Positions 7,757 through 13,447 of a DNA stretch of 25,960 nucleotides are shown in pieces. How positions within the stretch are numbered: position 1 is the first letter of the stretch; each line of letters starts with the position of its first letter. The stretch is from a virus: positions 1 to 25,960 of the IMG/VR virus record IMGVR_UViG_3300028025_000845; one strand, written 5' to 3'. A program made the position numbers and the translations under genes. The notes beneath the pieces were generated by a model that worked only from the letters and a program-made list of their open reading frames with translations, did no database searches and had not been told where the DNA came from.

Positions 7757-7927
7757 ATGGCCACAAATTTTAAAATCACTTCTGCTAAATCTAGCGCCCC
7801 TAAACAGCCTATGCACTATGAAAAAGTTTCTGAGCATCGCGCTGAAATGTCCCGCATCAAAGCTGTGGAACAAGAATTAAAACGCCATGAGGCTCAAGGC
7901 TTAGACAAGGCTCACAAGGGCAAGTGA
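7757..7927 (+). CDS. Lone plus-strand small protein, unknown function
   Basis: A 56-residue hydrophilic protein beginning MATNFKITSAKSSAPKQP and ending in a Lys/His-rich tail (DKAHKGK); residues 25-50 look helical and charged. The start has AGGA seven nucleotides upstream. It is the only plus-strand gene between two leftward blocks and has its own candidate promoter. Its last 16 nt overlap the 3' end of the convergent HNH-like gene. I do not recognise it. Such solitary opposite-strand genes are often accessory (moron-like), which is an inference from orientation. Confidence 0.62.
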   Translation: MATNFKITSAKSSAPKQPMHYEKVSEHRAEMSRIKAVEQELKRHEAQGLDKAHKGK

Positions 7928-8232
7928 GGAACTGGCACTTCTGGAGGCCATCTGTCTCCTAGTGCTTTAATTGTCTCTTTGTGGGCTTTTTGCCACATTT
8001 CTTTGCGTTCATCTTTGGATAAATGCGCCCCTTGGTCTATTTCGTAATGGCATTTAAGGCACAAAGCGGCCACTAGGTTGTCATCAGCTTTGATGCCCTT
8101 ACCCTTACCACCGCCCCAATTGCTATGAGCCGCTTGGACGCCATTGTCCATTCCACAGCTTTGACAAGAGAGAGCCGCCACTAGCTTCAGTAGTTTCTGG
8201 CTTCTCACATATTTGTGCTTCAGATATTGCAT
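7912..8232 (-). CDS. HNH-like zinc-binding protein (putative nuclease or recombination-associated)
   Basis: A 106-residue protein with Cys23-x2-Cys26, then AAHSNWGGGKGKGIKADD with His36, and Cys58-x2-Cys61-His62 in ALCLKCHYEIDQG. This is the zinc-stabilised layout of small phage HNH-type proteins found in replication/recombination regions. The C-terminus is charged, then Pro-rich. The start at 8232 has no strong ribosome site and lies 110 nt inside the zinc-ribbon gene, so translation may be coupled. A later start is possible. DNA cleavage is not proven; related families include proteins that only bind DNA. Confidence 0.72.
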   Translation of the reverse strand: MQYLKHKYVRSQKLLKLVAALSCQSCGMDNGVQAAHSNWGGGKGKGIKADDNLVAALCLKCHYEIDQGAHLSKDERKEMWQKAHKETIKALGDRWPPEVPVPHLPL

Positions 8233-8350
8233 ATTCTTGGGTTAAAAATTTATGTCCATTGATGCAGATACGTCTGCGGGTGACAAATTCAGGCGTTGAT
8301 CGGGTATCTAAAACTTTAAGGTTTTCAGAACTACAGCGGGGACACATCAT
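8123..8350 (-). CDS. Small zinc-ribbon protein (NrdR-like N-terminal ribbon)
   Basis: A 75-residue protein. The first 40 residues match a zinc ribbon: CPRC at 3-6, VLDTRST at 13-19, RRRIC at 25-29 and GHKFLTQE at 32-39. This resembles the ribbon of NrdR, but with His33 in place of the fourth Cys and no ATP-cone domain. The last 35 residues overlap the HNH-like gene in another frame and are of low complexity, so they may be unconstrained. ATGATG allows starts at 8350 or 8347. A transcription-regulator role is possible but not shown. Confidence 0.68.
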   Translation of the reverse strand: MMCPRCSSENLKVLDTRSTPEFVTRRRICINGHKFLTQEYAISEAQICEKPETTEASGGSLLSKLWNGQWRPSGS

Positions 8351-8352
8351 AT

Positions 8353-8685
8353 TTACTCCGTTGTTTTTACGCCTAAACGCTCACTTGCTTGCTCTGATCG
8401 CCAAATGTCCGATTTCATTTGAGCCGCCCTCAGTTTCCACAAAAGGGTTTCCTCTTGTTCTATGGCTTCAGCCAGCCCATGTAAAAGTTCTTGGTAATCA
8501 GGATGTGCGTAGGCTTCACGCTCTTGTGCCACCGCAGAATCAAAACCTTTAGTCATTGCGTCTTTCATAAGCAAAGCCTTTTTTGTCTTGCGAAATTCCT
8601 CAAGAAAAATCCGTTGTGATTTCGCAACACCAAATTTTGGGGCCTGTTCCAAAATAAACTCAATCGCTTTGTATGGCGCTTTCAC
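8353..8685 (-). CDS. Conserved phage protein of the replication region, unknown function
   Basis: A 110-residue, largely helical and charged protein. The segment AVAQEREAYAHPDYQELLHG followed by an Glu-rich helix and WKLRAAQMKSDIWRSEQ resembles hypothetical proteins I recall next to recombinase or nuclease genes in phages of Burkholderiales. The start is GTG at 8685, overlapping the stop of the nuclease gene (GTGA) with GGAG seven nucleotides upstream, which supports the unusual start codon. No catalytic motif is visible. Function is unknown. Confidence 0.68.
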   Translation of the reverse strand: MKAPYKAIEFILEQAPKFGVAKSQRIFLEEFRKTKKALLMKDAMTKGFDSAVAQEREAYAHPDYQELLHGLAEAIEQEETLLWKLRAAQMKSDIWRSEQASERLGVKTTE

Positions 8686-8948
8686 TTGACAACTCCAATC
8701 ATGCGTAATGCCGCTTCAGGACAATCTATTCTTGCCAAGGTACTACCAGACCAATTTTCAAAGAAATCGGTTTGTAGGGCTGTTAAACGCTTTTTAGAGT
8801 TTGTTTTGATTTCCACCAAGAATGTGTGACCCTTGTGGCCAACTAAAAGGTCAACAGGAAGCCCAATGATCCAGACATAAGCGCCAGCGGCTCTCAGCGC
8901 TGAAACTATTTGGTCTTGGTTTGCGTCAACCCTTGCGGCTCGTCTCAT
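8682..8948 (-). CDS. Small PD-(D/E)XK nuclease (VRR-NUC-like)
   Basis: An 88-residue protein with a minimal nuclease core: D33 in LPVDLLVGHKG, E46 and K48 in FLVEIKT, and Q59 in LTALQTDFF. The spacing fits VRR-NUC and similar small Holliday-junction or flap nucleases in phages. It begins MRRAARVDANQDQIVSALRA, as do related phage proteins. AGGA lies seven nucleotides upstream, and the gene overlaps the previous one by 23 nt. It probably trims or resolves DNA intermediates during replication. The substrate is unknown. Confidence 0.78.
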   Translation of the reverse strand: MRRAARVDANQDQIVSALRAAGAYVWIIGLPVDLLVGHKGHTFLVEIKTNSKKRLTALQTDFFENWSGSTLARIDCPEAALRMIGVVK

Positions 8949-9141
8949 CTTGAATCCTGTTCATGCGTTGTCTCAAATCCAAAGTATCTGACTCGCCTCT
9001 GATTCGTTGCAAGTCCAGCAACACAGCCTGCCACCAGAGCAACGCTTGCCTTGAGCCAATCGTCTGTTTCTTGGCTTTGTAGCGCCTTGTCCACTCTCGG
9101 GCTTCGCAGTCCTTGAAGTGTTCCAATTCTTTCGGAGTCAT
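8926..9141 (-). CDS. Small conserved phage protein, unknown function
   Basis: A 71-residue basic protein. The opening MTPKELEHFKDCEAREWTRR resembles a family of small phage proteins near replication genes that I recall mainly from betaproteobacterial phages. A second frame (8945-9166) overlaps almost fully, but its protein shows no family-like pattern, so I prefer this frame. The ribosome site is weak, which lowers certainty. It overlaps the nuclease start by 23 nt. Function is unknown. Confidence 0.62.
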   Translation of the reverse strand: MTPKELEHFKDCEAREWTRRYKAKKQTIGSRQALLWWQAVLLDLQRIRGESDTLDLRQRMNRIQDETSRKG

Positions 9142-9162
9142 TTGTTGGCCAGTTAAATGTCA

Positions 9163-9529
9163 TCATCTACCAAATTGTTTTCTAAGTTCTGCCAATTTTG
9201 CCATTGCTTCAGCTTTAACTCTGTCACTCTCAATTTGCTCGTGAATGGTCATCTTGCGTTCAATCTGAGGTAATGGCTTAAAAGGAATTTCCGGGCCTTG
9301 ATTGCACAAATTTCTAAATTTGATCGCGCTAGGTACAAATTCCTCGTTTAGCTTATTAATGGCAAAGTCCATGCTTGGGCGGTAAGTCAAGAATTTGCCA
9401 ATCTGACCCTTCCATTCTTGGCGAACAAACTCCGGGTCAAGGCCATCAAAATGACGGTTAAACGGTGCGCCATAAATGGCCATCATTCGCCCAAAAATGT
9501 AATCAAGACCTTCGTCTTGGTTGCAAAAA

Positions 9530-9552
<23 letters not shown>
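9163..9552 (-). CDS. Replication protein P-like (helicase-loader role)
   Basis: A 129-residue protein. I chose ATG at 9552 because GGAGG lies 8 nt upstream. The segment IYGAPFNRHFDGLDPEFVRQ followed by EWKGQIGKFL and later PSAIKFRNLCNQ matches the pattern of phage replication P proteins as I know it. It is shorter than lambda P (233 residues), with a short C-terminal helix (AEAMAKLAELRKQFGR). It overlaps the end of the O-like gene by 23 nt. The likely job is to bring the host DnaB helicase to the phage origin. The family fit is good, but the mechanism is inferred. Confidence 0.72.
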
Positions 9553-10213
<661 letters not shown>

Positions 10214-10216
10214 AAA

Positions 10217-10234
10217 AGCCCAAAAAAAAGGGCT
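10217..10234 (-). promoter_or_regulatory. Alternative hairpin just before the replication gene
   Basis: On the minus strand AGCCC, eight T and GGGCT form a small hairpin ending 3 nt before ATG at 10213. Its AGCCC arm is also the 3' end of the long stem at 10230-10304, so the two folds exclude each other. With the long stem formed, the T8 run directly follows a stem, giving an intrinsic-terminator shape. Confidence 0.55.
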
Positions 10235-10304
10235 ACACCTGAAGTCTCACCCTTGCGGATGTTGGCGGACTGGCGTAGTAACCAGCAGACTTCATGTGTA
10301 ACCC
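10230..10304 (-). ncRNA. C4-type antisense RNA candidate (three-way junction)
   Basis: Read on the minus strand, GGGTTACACATGAAGTCT (10304-10287) pairs with AGACTTCAGGTGTAGCCC (10247-10230): 18 positions with one G-U wobble and one mismatch. Inside are two hairpins: GCTGG/CCAGT around TTACTACG, and CATCC/GGGTG closing a GCAA tetraloop. All three wobbles are G-U only on the minus strand (C-A on plus), so the RNA is most likely leftward. Eight T follow. Size (75 nt) and shape match C4 RNAs of phages P1/P7 (77 nt), which bind a/b boxes in a target mRNA and silence it. Identity with the Rfam C4 family is inferred from architecture and boxes, not from a covariance search. Confidence 0.72.
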
Positions 10305-10324
10305 TACTACATTAACACCGCCAA
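10305..10324 (-). promoter_or_regulatory. a/b-type target boxes for the C4-like RNA
   Basis: On the minus strand, TTGGCGG (10324-10318) is fully complementary to CCGCCAA in the RNA junction (10268-10262). TGTAGTAG (plus 10304-10311) pairs with the whole 8-nt hairpin loop TTACTACG (six Watson-Crick pairs and two G-U). The boxes lie between the Cro-like stop codon and the RNA, as in reported c4-a1b1 arrangements. Confidence 0.7.
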
Positions 10325-10338
10325 GTGTTTGCATAATC

Positions 10339-10494
10339 TTACTCTAAAAACCAATCAGGACGCAACACCATCAATTGATAAAGCCGACCAGTTGGAATGG
10401 TTTTCCAGTTGTGTACTGCCGCCCTAGTAATGCCCAAAATTCTAGCAAGCTCACTCTGTGAGCCAGCCAATGTGATAGCTTTTTGTTTGTCCAT
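10339..10494 (-). CDS. Cro-like helix-turn-helix repressor
   Basis: A 51-residue protein from ATG at 10494. It has a clear helix-turn-helix: SQSELARILGITRAAVHNWK (residues 13-32), followed by IPTGRLYQL and a short C-terminal LRPDWF, typical of Cro/YdaS-like regulators. A longer frame to 10605 exists but would cross the promoter region and add an odd Cys-rich stretch. No ribosome site precedes ATG; instead TATACT lies seven bases upstream, suggesting leaderless mRNA. It probably binds the dyad at 10527-10542 and controls both its own promoter and the rightward promoter. No CI-like partner is visible in the window. Confidence 0.78.
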   Translation of the reverse strand: MDKQKAITLAGSQSELARILGITRAAVHNWKTIPTGRLYQLMVLRPDWFLE

Positions 10495-10500
10495 GCAACA

Positions 10501-10506
10501 AGTATA
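10501..10506 (-). promoter_or_regulatory. -10 element (TATACT) for leftward early transcript
   Basis: TATACT (5 of 6 consensus) lies so that transcription would begin at or next to the A of ATG 10494, giving a leaderless repressor mRNA like lambda cI from PRM. At 16-18 nt spacing the -35 region is poor and overlaps the operator-like dyad. Confidence 0.5.
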
Positions 10507-10526
10507 GCAAAATAAACATCGTGCTA

Positions 10527-10542
10527 GTTGCATAAATACAAC
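10527..10542. promoter_or_regulatory. Operator-like 16-bp dyad
   Basis: GTTGCATAAATACAAC is an inverted repeat with a single mismatched pair plus the centre. The half-site ATGCAAC recurs at 10493-10499 over the repressor start codon. Position between the two promoters suggests Cro-like repressor binding. Confidence 0.55.
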
Positions 10543-10569
10543 ATTAGGGTAAGTCCCTATAAAAAAGTC

Positions 10570-10597
10570 TTGCTGTGTGTTTAGTTTGATGTACAAT
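10570..10597 (+). promoter_or_regulatory. Rightward early promoter
   Basis: TTGCTG (10570-10575), a 16-nt spacer and TACAAT (10592-10597) form a sigma70-like promoter. The predicted start near 10604 gives a leader of about 37 nt with AAGGA before ATG 10641. Confidence 0.6.
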
Positions 10598-10640
10598 ACA
10601 CCCATGCCCTGAACTTCTTGGGGTCTTTTAAGGAATCAAA

Positions 10641-10853
10641 ATGGCAACCTCTTGGACAAAAAACCAATTAGTAATTTGCTTTAATGACTATGACAACACA
10701 TGGTCAGTCAAAACCATTCCTTTGACATTAAAGCAAGCAATTAAATTTGTTATCCATGTCACGCATGGTCATGTGTTCCACAAAAGCTACAAAATTGTTA
10801 GCTTGACAGAGTGGGAAGCAATGCAAAAAGAAACCACCAAGGAAACAGCATGA
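10641..10853 (+). CDS. First gene of rightward early operon, unknown function
   Basis: A 70-residue protein starting MATSWTKNQLVICFNDYDNT, with AAGGA seven nucleotides before ATG. It has one possible amphipathic helix (LKQAIKFVIHVTHGH) and a Lys/Glu/Thr tail, and no transmembrane segment or known motif. Being first behind the promoter, it should be made very early. It overlaps the next gene by ATGA. I do not recognise it. Confidence 0.68.
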   Translation: MATSWTKNQLVICFNDYDNTWSVKTIPLTLKQAIKFVIHVTHGHVFHKSYKIVSLTEWEAMQKETTKETA

Positions 10854-11107
10854 AACACAATCTTCAGCACAGCTTTCAAGACGTGGTGTCTTTTGATGAC
10901 GGTGAGACTCTTGAAGTCGTAACCGTTGGCTATGACTACTACCCAGAAGAAATCAATTACCCCCACGCACCTGACTACAAAGAAATGTTCGATGTGTTTG
11001 TATTTGCAAACGACAAAGACATTACTTATGACATTCCTTCTGAGGAATATGACCGTTTAGTTGACGAAGCTAAACGTAACTTTTACACATCTTGCGAGGC
11101 CGTATGA
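10850..11107 (+). CDS. Acidic small protein, unknown function
   Basis: An 85-residue acidic protein. I chose ATG at 10850: it overlaps the preceding stop (ATGA) and has AAGGA seven nucleotides upstream, while the frame could extend 13 codons further with no support. It is rich in Asp, Glu and Tyr (YDYYPEEINYPHAPDYKEMF in the middle) and ends with a helix ending SCEAV. No known family comes to mind. Tight coupling to both neighbours shows it belongs to the early operon. Confidence 0.66.
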   Translation: MKHNLQHSFQDVVSFDDGETLEVVTVGYDYYPEEINYPHAPDYKEMFDVFVFANDKDITYDIPSEEYDRLVDEAKRNFYTSCEAV

Positions 11108-11196
11108 AACACAAAATTATCCAAACAATTGTTGAATGCTTTTTAGCCATCGTTATCTTTGGCGGTATCGGTGTACTACTCGCATGGAGGGGCTAA
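11104..11196 (+). CDS. 30-residue single-pass membrane protein
   Basis: ATG at 11104 overlaps the preceding stop (ATGA), and its TAA overlaps the next start (TAATG), so start and stop are both fixed by neighbours. The protein MKHKIIQTIVECFLAIVIFG plus ten more residues has a basic N-terminus and one hydrophobic helix of about 20 residues, ending in WRG. It is a likely inner-membrane peptide. Function is unknown; very small early membrane proteins of phages sometimes affect host physiology or exclusion. Confidence 0.62.
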   Translation: MKHKIIQTIVECFLAIVIFGGIGVLLAWRG

Positions 11197-11354
11197 TGAA
11201 CACACGTTACTTAAAACAAGTAAGACGTATATTTTCACAATATGACGCACCGCCTGAAGTTATACGTTCATATCAGCGCCAGTGGGTGCGCTCTGTTCGC
11301 AGACTTGGAACTAAATGGTTGGTTGCTAAAAACGTTGAAAGGATTGAATCATGA
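11196..11354 (+). CDS. Small basic protein, unknown function
   Basis: A 52-residue protein beginning MNTRYLKQVRRIFSQYDAPP. The start overlaps the previous stop by one base (TAATG), and its own stop overlaps the next start (ATGA). It is strongly basic (many Arg and Lys) and helical, so nucleic acid binding is possible. It lies just before the annealing protein. An upstream extension to 11136 would run through the 30-residue gene in another frame and is not supported. I do not recognise a family. Confidence 0.65.
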   Translation: MNTRYLKQVRRIFSQYDAPPEVIRSYQRQWVRSVRRLGTKWLVAKNVERIES

Positions 11355-11905
11355 CAGTCGCACATCTTTTGACGCTTAACGTCAATGATCACACAGAAAA
11401 GAAAGCAAACCTGACTTATTTGTCATGGGCTTGGGCATGGGCTGAAGCACTTAAAGCTGATGCTAAAGCCACGTTCAAAGTAGAAATGTTTGGTGACAAA
11501 TGTTTCATGGACATAAACGGTACAGCAATGGTCTGGGTAACAGTCACTATGTTTGACAAGCCTATGACTTGCCAGCTACCCGTAATGGATCACCGCAACA
11601 AAGCCATTCAGAGTCCTGATGCCTTCCAAGTCAACACTGCAATCATGCGTTGCATGACCAAAGCACTTAGCTTGCATGGCCTTGGGTTATACATATACAG
11701 CGGAGACGATCTGCCTTCTTTTGTAGAGCCTGAGTCAACCATTGACCCAGACAGCATGACAGACTTGTTTTTGGCCATCCACAACGCCAAGACACAGGAC
11801 GAATTGAAGCTGGCTTACAAAATAGCTTATGCCGCTTGTGATGGTGACAAGGCTTGGCAGATCAAAGTCATTGCGGCTAAAGATGAAGCAAAGGGGAAAT
11901 TATGA
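11351..11905 (+). CDS. DUF1071-type single-strand annealing protein (Sak3-like)
   Basis: A 184-residue recombinase. The N-terminal segment NLTYLSWAWAWAEALKADAK (residues 20-39) and the later DAFQVNTAIMRCMTKALSLH with GLGLYIYSGDDLP (residues 90-122) are signatures of DUF1071, a group of phage annealing proteins functionally like Red beta. The last 50 residues are helical and Lys/Ala-rich. It is directly followed by a YqaJ-type exonuclease, the usual partner that exposes single strands. AAGGA lies upstream of ATG. Role: annealing homologous single strands during phage recombination or repair. Confidence 0.85.
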   Translation: MTVAHLLTLNVNDHTEKKANLTYLSWAWAWAEALKADAKATFKVEMFGDKCFMDINGTAMVWVTVTMFDKPMTCQLPVMDHRNKAIQSPDAFQVNTAIMRCMTKALSLHGLGLYIYSGDDLPSFVEPESTIDPDSMTDLFLAIHNAKTQDELKLAYKIAYAACDGDKAWQIKVIAAKDEAKGKL

Positions 11906-12519
11906 TTGTCCAAGGCACAGACGAATGGTTTGAGGCTCGTATTGGTAAGGTCACAGCATCCCGTGTGGCCGACATAATTGCCCAAACAAAATCAGGCTAC
12001 AGCGCCAGCCGTGATAACTACATGGCTCAATTGGTGTGTGAACGTCTAACGGGTCAAAAGGGTGAAAGTTTTACCAATGCCGCTATGCAATGGGGGACAG
12101 AAACAGAACCCCTTGCCAGAGCCGCCTACGAAGCCTTAAAAGACCTTTTAGTTGATGAAGTGGGGTTTATACCCCACCCAAGGATTTTGATGGCTGGTGC
12201 GTCCCCTGACGGGCTTGTTGGGGATAATGGATTGCTAGAAATCAAATGCCCTAACACTGCGACACACATAGACACGTTGTTGTCTCAAACTGTGCCGGGC
12301 AAATACAACACGCAAATGCAATTCCAAATGGCTTGCACAGACCGTGAATGGTGTGACTTTGTGTCGTTTGACAATCGTCTGCCATCAGAACTTCAATTGT
12401 TTGTTAAACGTATCCCGCGGGACAATATGTATATCAGACTAATGGAAGATGAAATTGTCAAATTCTTAAATGAACTTGATCTTAAAATTGCTCAACTTAT
12501 GGAAATTAAAAATGTCTAA
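11902..12519 (+). CDS. YqaJ-type exonuclease (lambda Exo fold)
   Basis: A 205-residue nuclease. Motifs in order: QGTDEWFEARIGKVTASRVA (residues 4-23), WGTETEP at 64-70 (E69), GASPDG at 99-104 (D103), LEIKCP at 112-117 (E113, K115), and QMQFQMACT at 138-146. These are the PD-(D/E)XK catalytic residues of the YqaJ/lambda Exo family, which resect double-stranded DNA ends. The gene overlaps the annealing protein by ATGA and the SSB-like gene by 8 nt. All key residues are present, so it should be active. Confidence 0.88.
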   Translation: MIVQGTDEWFEARIGKVTASRVADIIAQTKSGYSASRDNYMAQLVCERLTGQKGESFTNAAMQWGTETEPLARAAYEALKDLLVDEVGFIPHPRILMAGASPDGLVGDNGLLEIKCPNTATHIDTLLSQTVPGKYNTQMQFQMACTDREWCDFVSFDNRLPSELQLFVKRIPRDNMYIRLMEDEIVKFLNELDLKIAQLMEIKNV

Positions 12520-12748
12520 ACTTTACGAAATCACCGTTGTTTCTGGTAAATACAAAAACAAAGATGGTGTAGAAAAATCGCGTTATCAAACCATTGGATC
12601 AGTCATTGAGACAAAAAACGGCCCAATGCTTAAACTTGATAGCATTCCACTTCCTGATGGCGGTTGGAACGGTTGGGCTTATCTAAACACACCCAAGCCA
12701 AAAGAAGATTACAAAGGTTTACCAGCGGACGAAGAAATCCCTTTTTAA
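12512..12748 (+). CDS. Small SSB-like protein with acidic C-terminal tip
   Basis: A 78-residue protein from ATG at 12512, overlapping the exonuclease end by 8 nt; a longer frame has no support. The N-terminal 60 residues look like a beta-rich small barrel (KLYEITVVSGKYKNKDGVEK, then YQTIGSVIETKNGPMLKL). The C-terminus is PADEEIPF, closely matching the DDDIPF tip by which bacterial SSB recruits repair enzymes. With an annealing protein and exonuclease just upstream, it completes a recombination module. The OB-like fold is inferred; the tip is seen directly. Confidence 0.72.
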   Translation: MSKLYEITVVSGKYKNKDGVEKSRYQTIGSVIETKNGPMLKLDSIPLPDGGWNGWAYLNTPKPKEDYKGLPADEEIPF

Positions 12749-12828
12749 ATTTACGGAGGGAAAGCTGTGCAAAGGAAATTCCTAGCTTGCAGACGAGCAG
12801 TTAGTACCCCCACCTTTTAGGAGTAATC

Positions 12829-13194
12829 ATGGACTTTAAAGAAACATTTAAACAAATTTTTGCCATGCCCGATTTTCCAAGAGTTAGGGCAAATGATCCT
12901 CTTACATCGTTTGAGGCGGCTGAGTCAATTAAACCTGTTGTCTCCGCACATCACCAGCTAATTTTGGATTGTTTGTTAATGCACGGTGCTTTAGGAAAAG
13001 ACGGTATTGCCGCCTTGACAAACCTTGATGGCAACCAAGTGGCCAGACGGTTAAACGAAATGAAAGTAATTGGTTTGATAGAACTAACTGGTAACACCGT
13101 CAAGTCAAATTCAGGCAGAAACGAAAGAGAATGGAAAGCCTTTTCTTTGTCACAAAAAGAGCCTAGTATTTCTTTGCAACAATTAGTTGCGTAA
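12829..13194 (+). CDS. Winged-helix DNA-binding protein, putative regulator
   Basis: A 121-residue protein. Residues 20-45 carry NDPLTSFEAAESIKPVVSAH, a segment I recall from phage winged-helix proteins. Residues 50-85 form the helix-turn-helix (HGALGKDGIAALTNLDGNQV then ARRLNEMKVIGLIE), followed by a wing with TVKSNSGRNEREW. AGGAG lies upstream of ATG. It sits at the end of the recombination operon after an 80-nt gap, so it may be expressed separately. A regulatory role is likely but the target is unknown. Confidence 0.74.
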   Translation: MDFKETFKQIFAMPDFPRVRANDPLTSFEAAESIKPVVSAHHQLILDCLLMHGALGKDGIAALTNLDGNQVARRLNEMKVIGLIELTGNTVKSNSGRNEREWKAFSLSQKEPSISLQQLVA

Positions 13195-13204
13195 GGGGAA
13201 CATC

Positions 13205-13426
13205 ATGAAATTTGAAATGGACATTGGCTATATTGAAAATGAGAAAATTACAATTGAGACATGGGATTTTGACAAAATTGAAATCATCAAGTCCTTTATT
13301 GATTTTCAAGAGGAACACGGCTGGGCAGTTGAATATGAAGCAATTGACGGTGATGAGGATGATTTTGAAGATACAGAAGATGAAGAAATAACACCTGTAG
13401 GTTTAACTTCTGACGAAGAACTGTAA
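13205..13426 (+). CDS. Highly acidic 73-residue protein (possible DNA mimic)
   Basis: ATG at 13205 is preceded by AAGGGGA at good spacing; an upstream TTG in frame is less likely. The protein has 27 Asp/Glu, only 4 Lys and no Arg in 73 residues, a net charge near -23. Residues 47-62 are almost wholly acidic (AIDGDEDDFEDTEDEE). No family is recognised. Strongly acidic early phage proteins such as T7 Ocr mimic DNA and block restriction enzymes; that role is inferred from charge alone. It is the last gene of the rightward operon. Confidence 0.66.
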   Translation: MKFEMDIGYIENEKITIETWDFDKIEIIKSFIDFQEEHGWAVEYEAIDGDEDDFEDTEDEEITPVGLTSDEEL

Positions 13427-13447
13427 CTTATAAGCTACAAAAGGGGC

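Noticed and set aside
8945-9166. A 73-codon minus-strand frame starting ATGATG after the P-like gene
   Set aside because: It covers the same DNA as the 71-residue gene, whose protein resembles known small phage proteins; the ATG position near the stop is suggestive but the product is not.
10230-10304. tRNA-like size of the structured RNA
   Set aside because: The 75-nt length is suggestive, but an 18-position closing stem and only two inner hairpins do not fit a cloverleaf; no anticodon arm or CCA end is present.
10339-10605. Longer 88-residue version of the Cro-like repressor
   Set aside because: The extra N-terminus spans the operator and promoter region and is Cys-rich and unlike Cro proteins; ATG at 10494 fits the helix-turn-helix family.
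12767-12820. A 17-codon GTG-start frame after GGAGG in the gap before the winged-helix gene
   Set aside because: The ribosome site is good, but the peptide is too short to judge, and the same bases contain a nested inverted repeat (AGGAA/TTCCT within AAGCT/AGCTT), so chance is likely.
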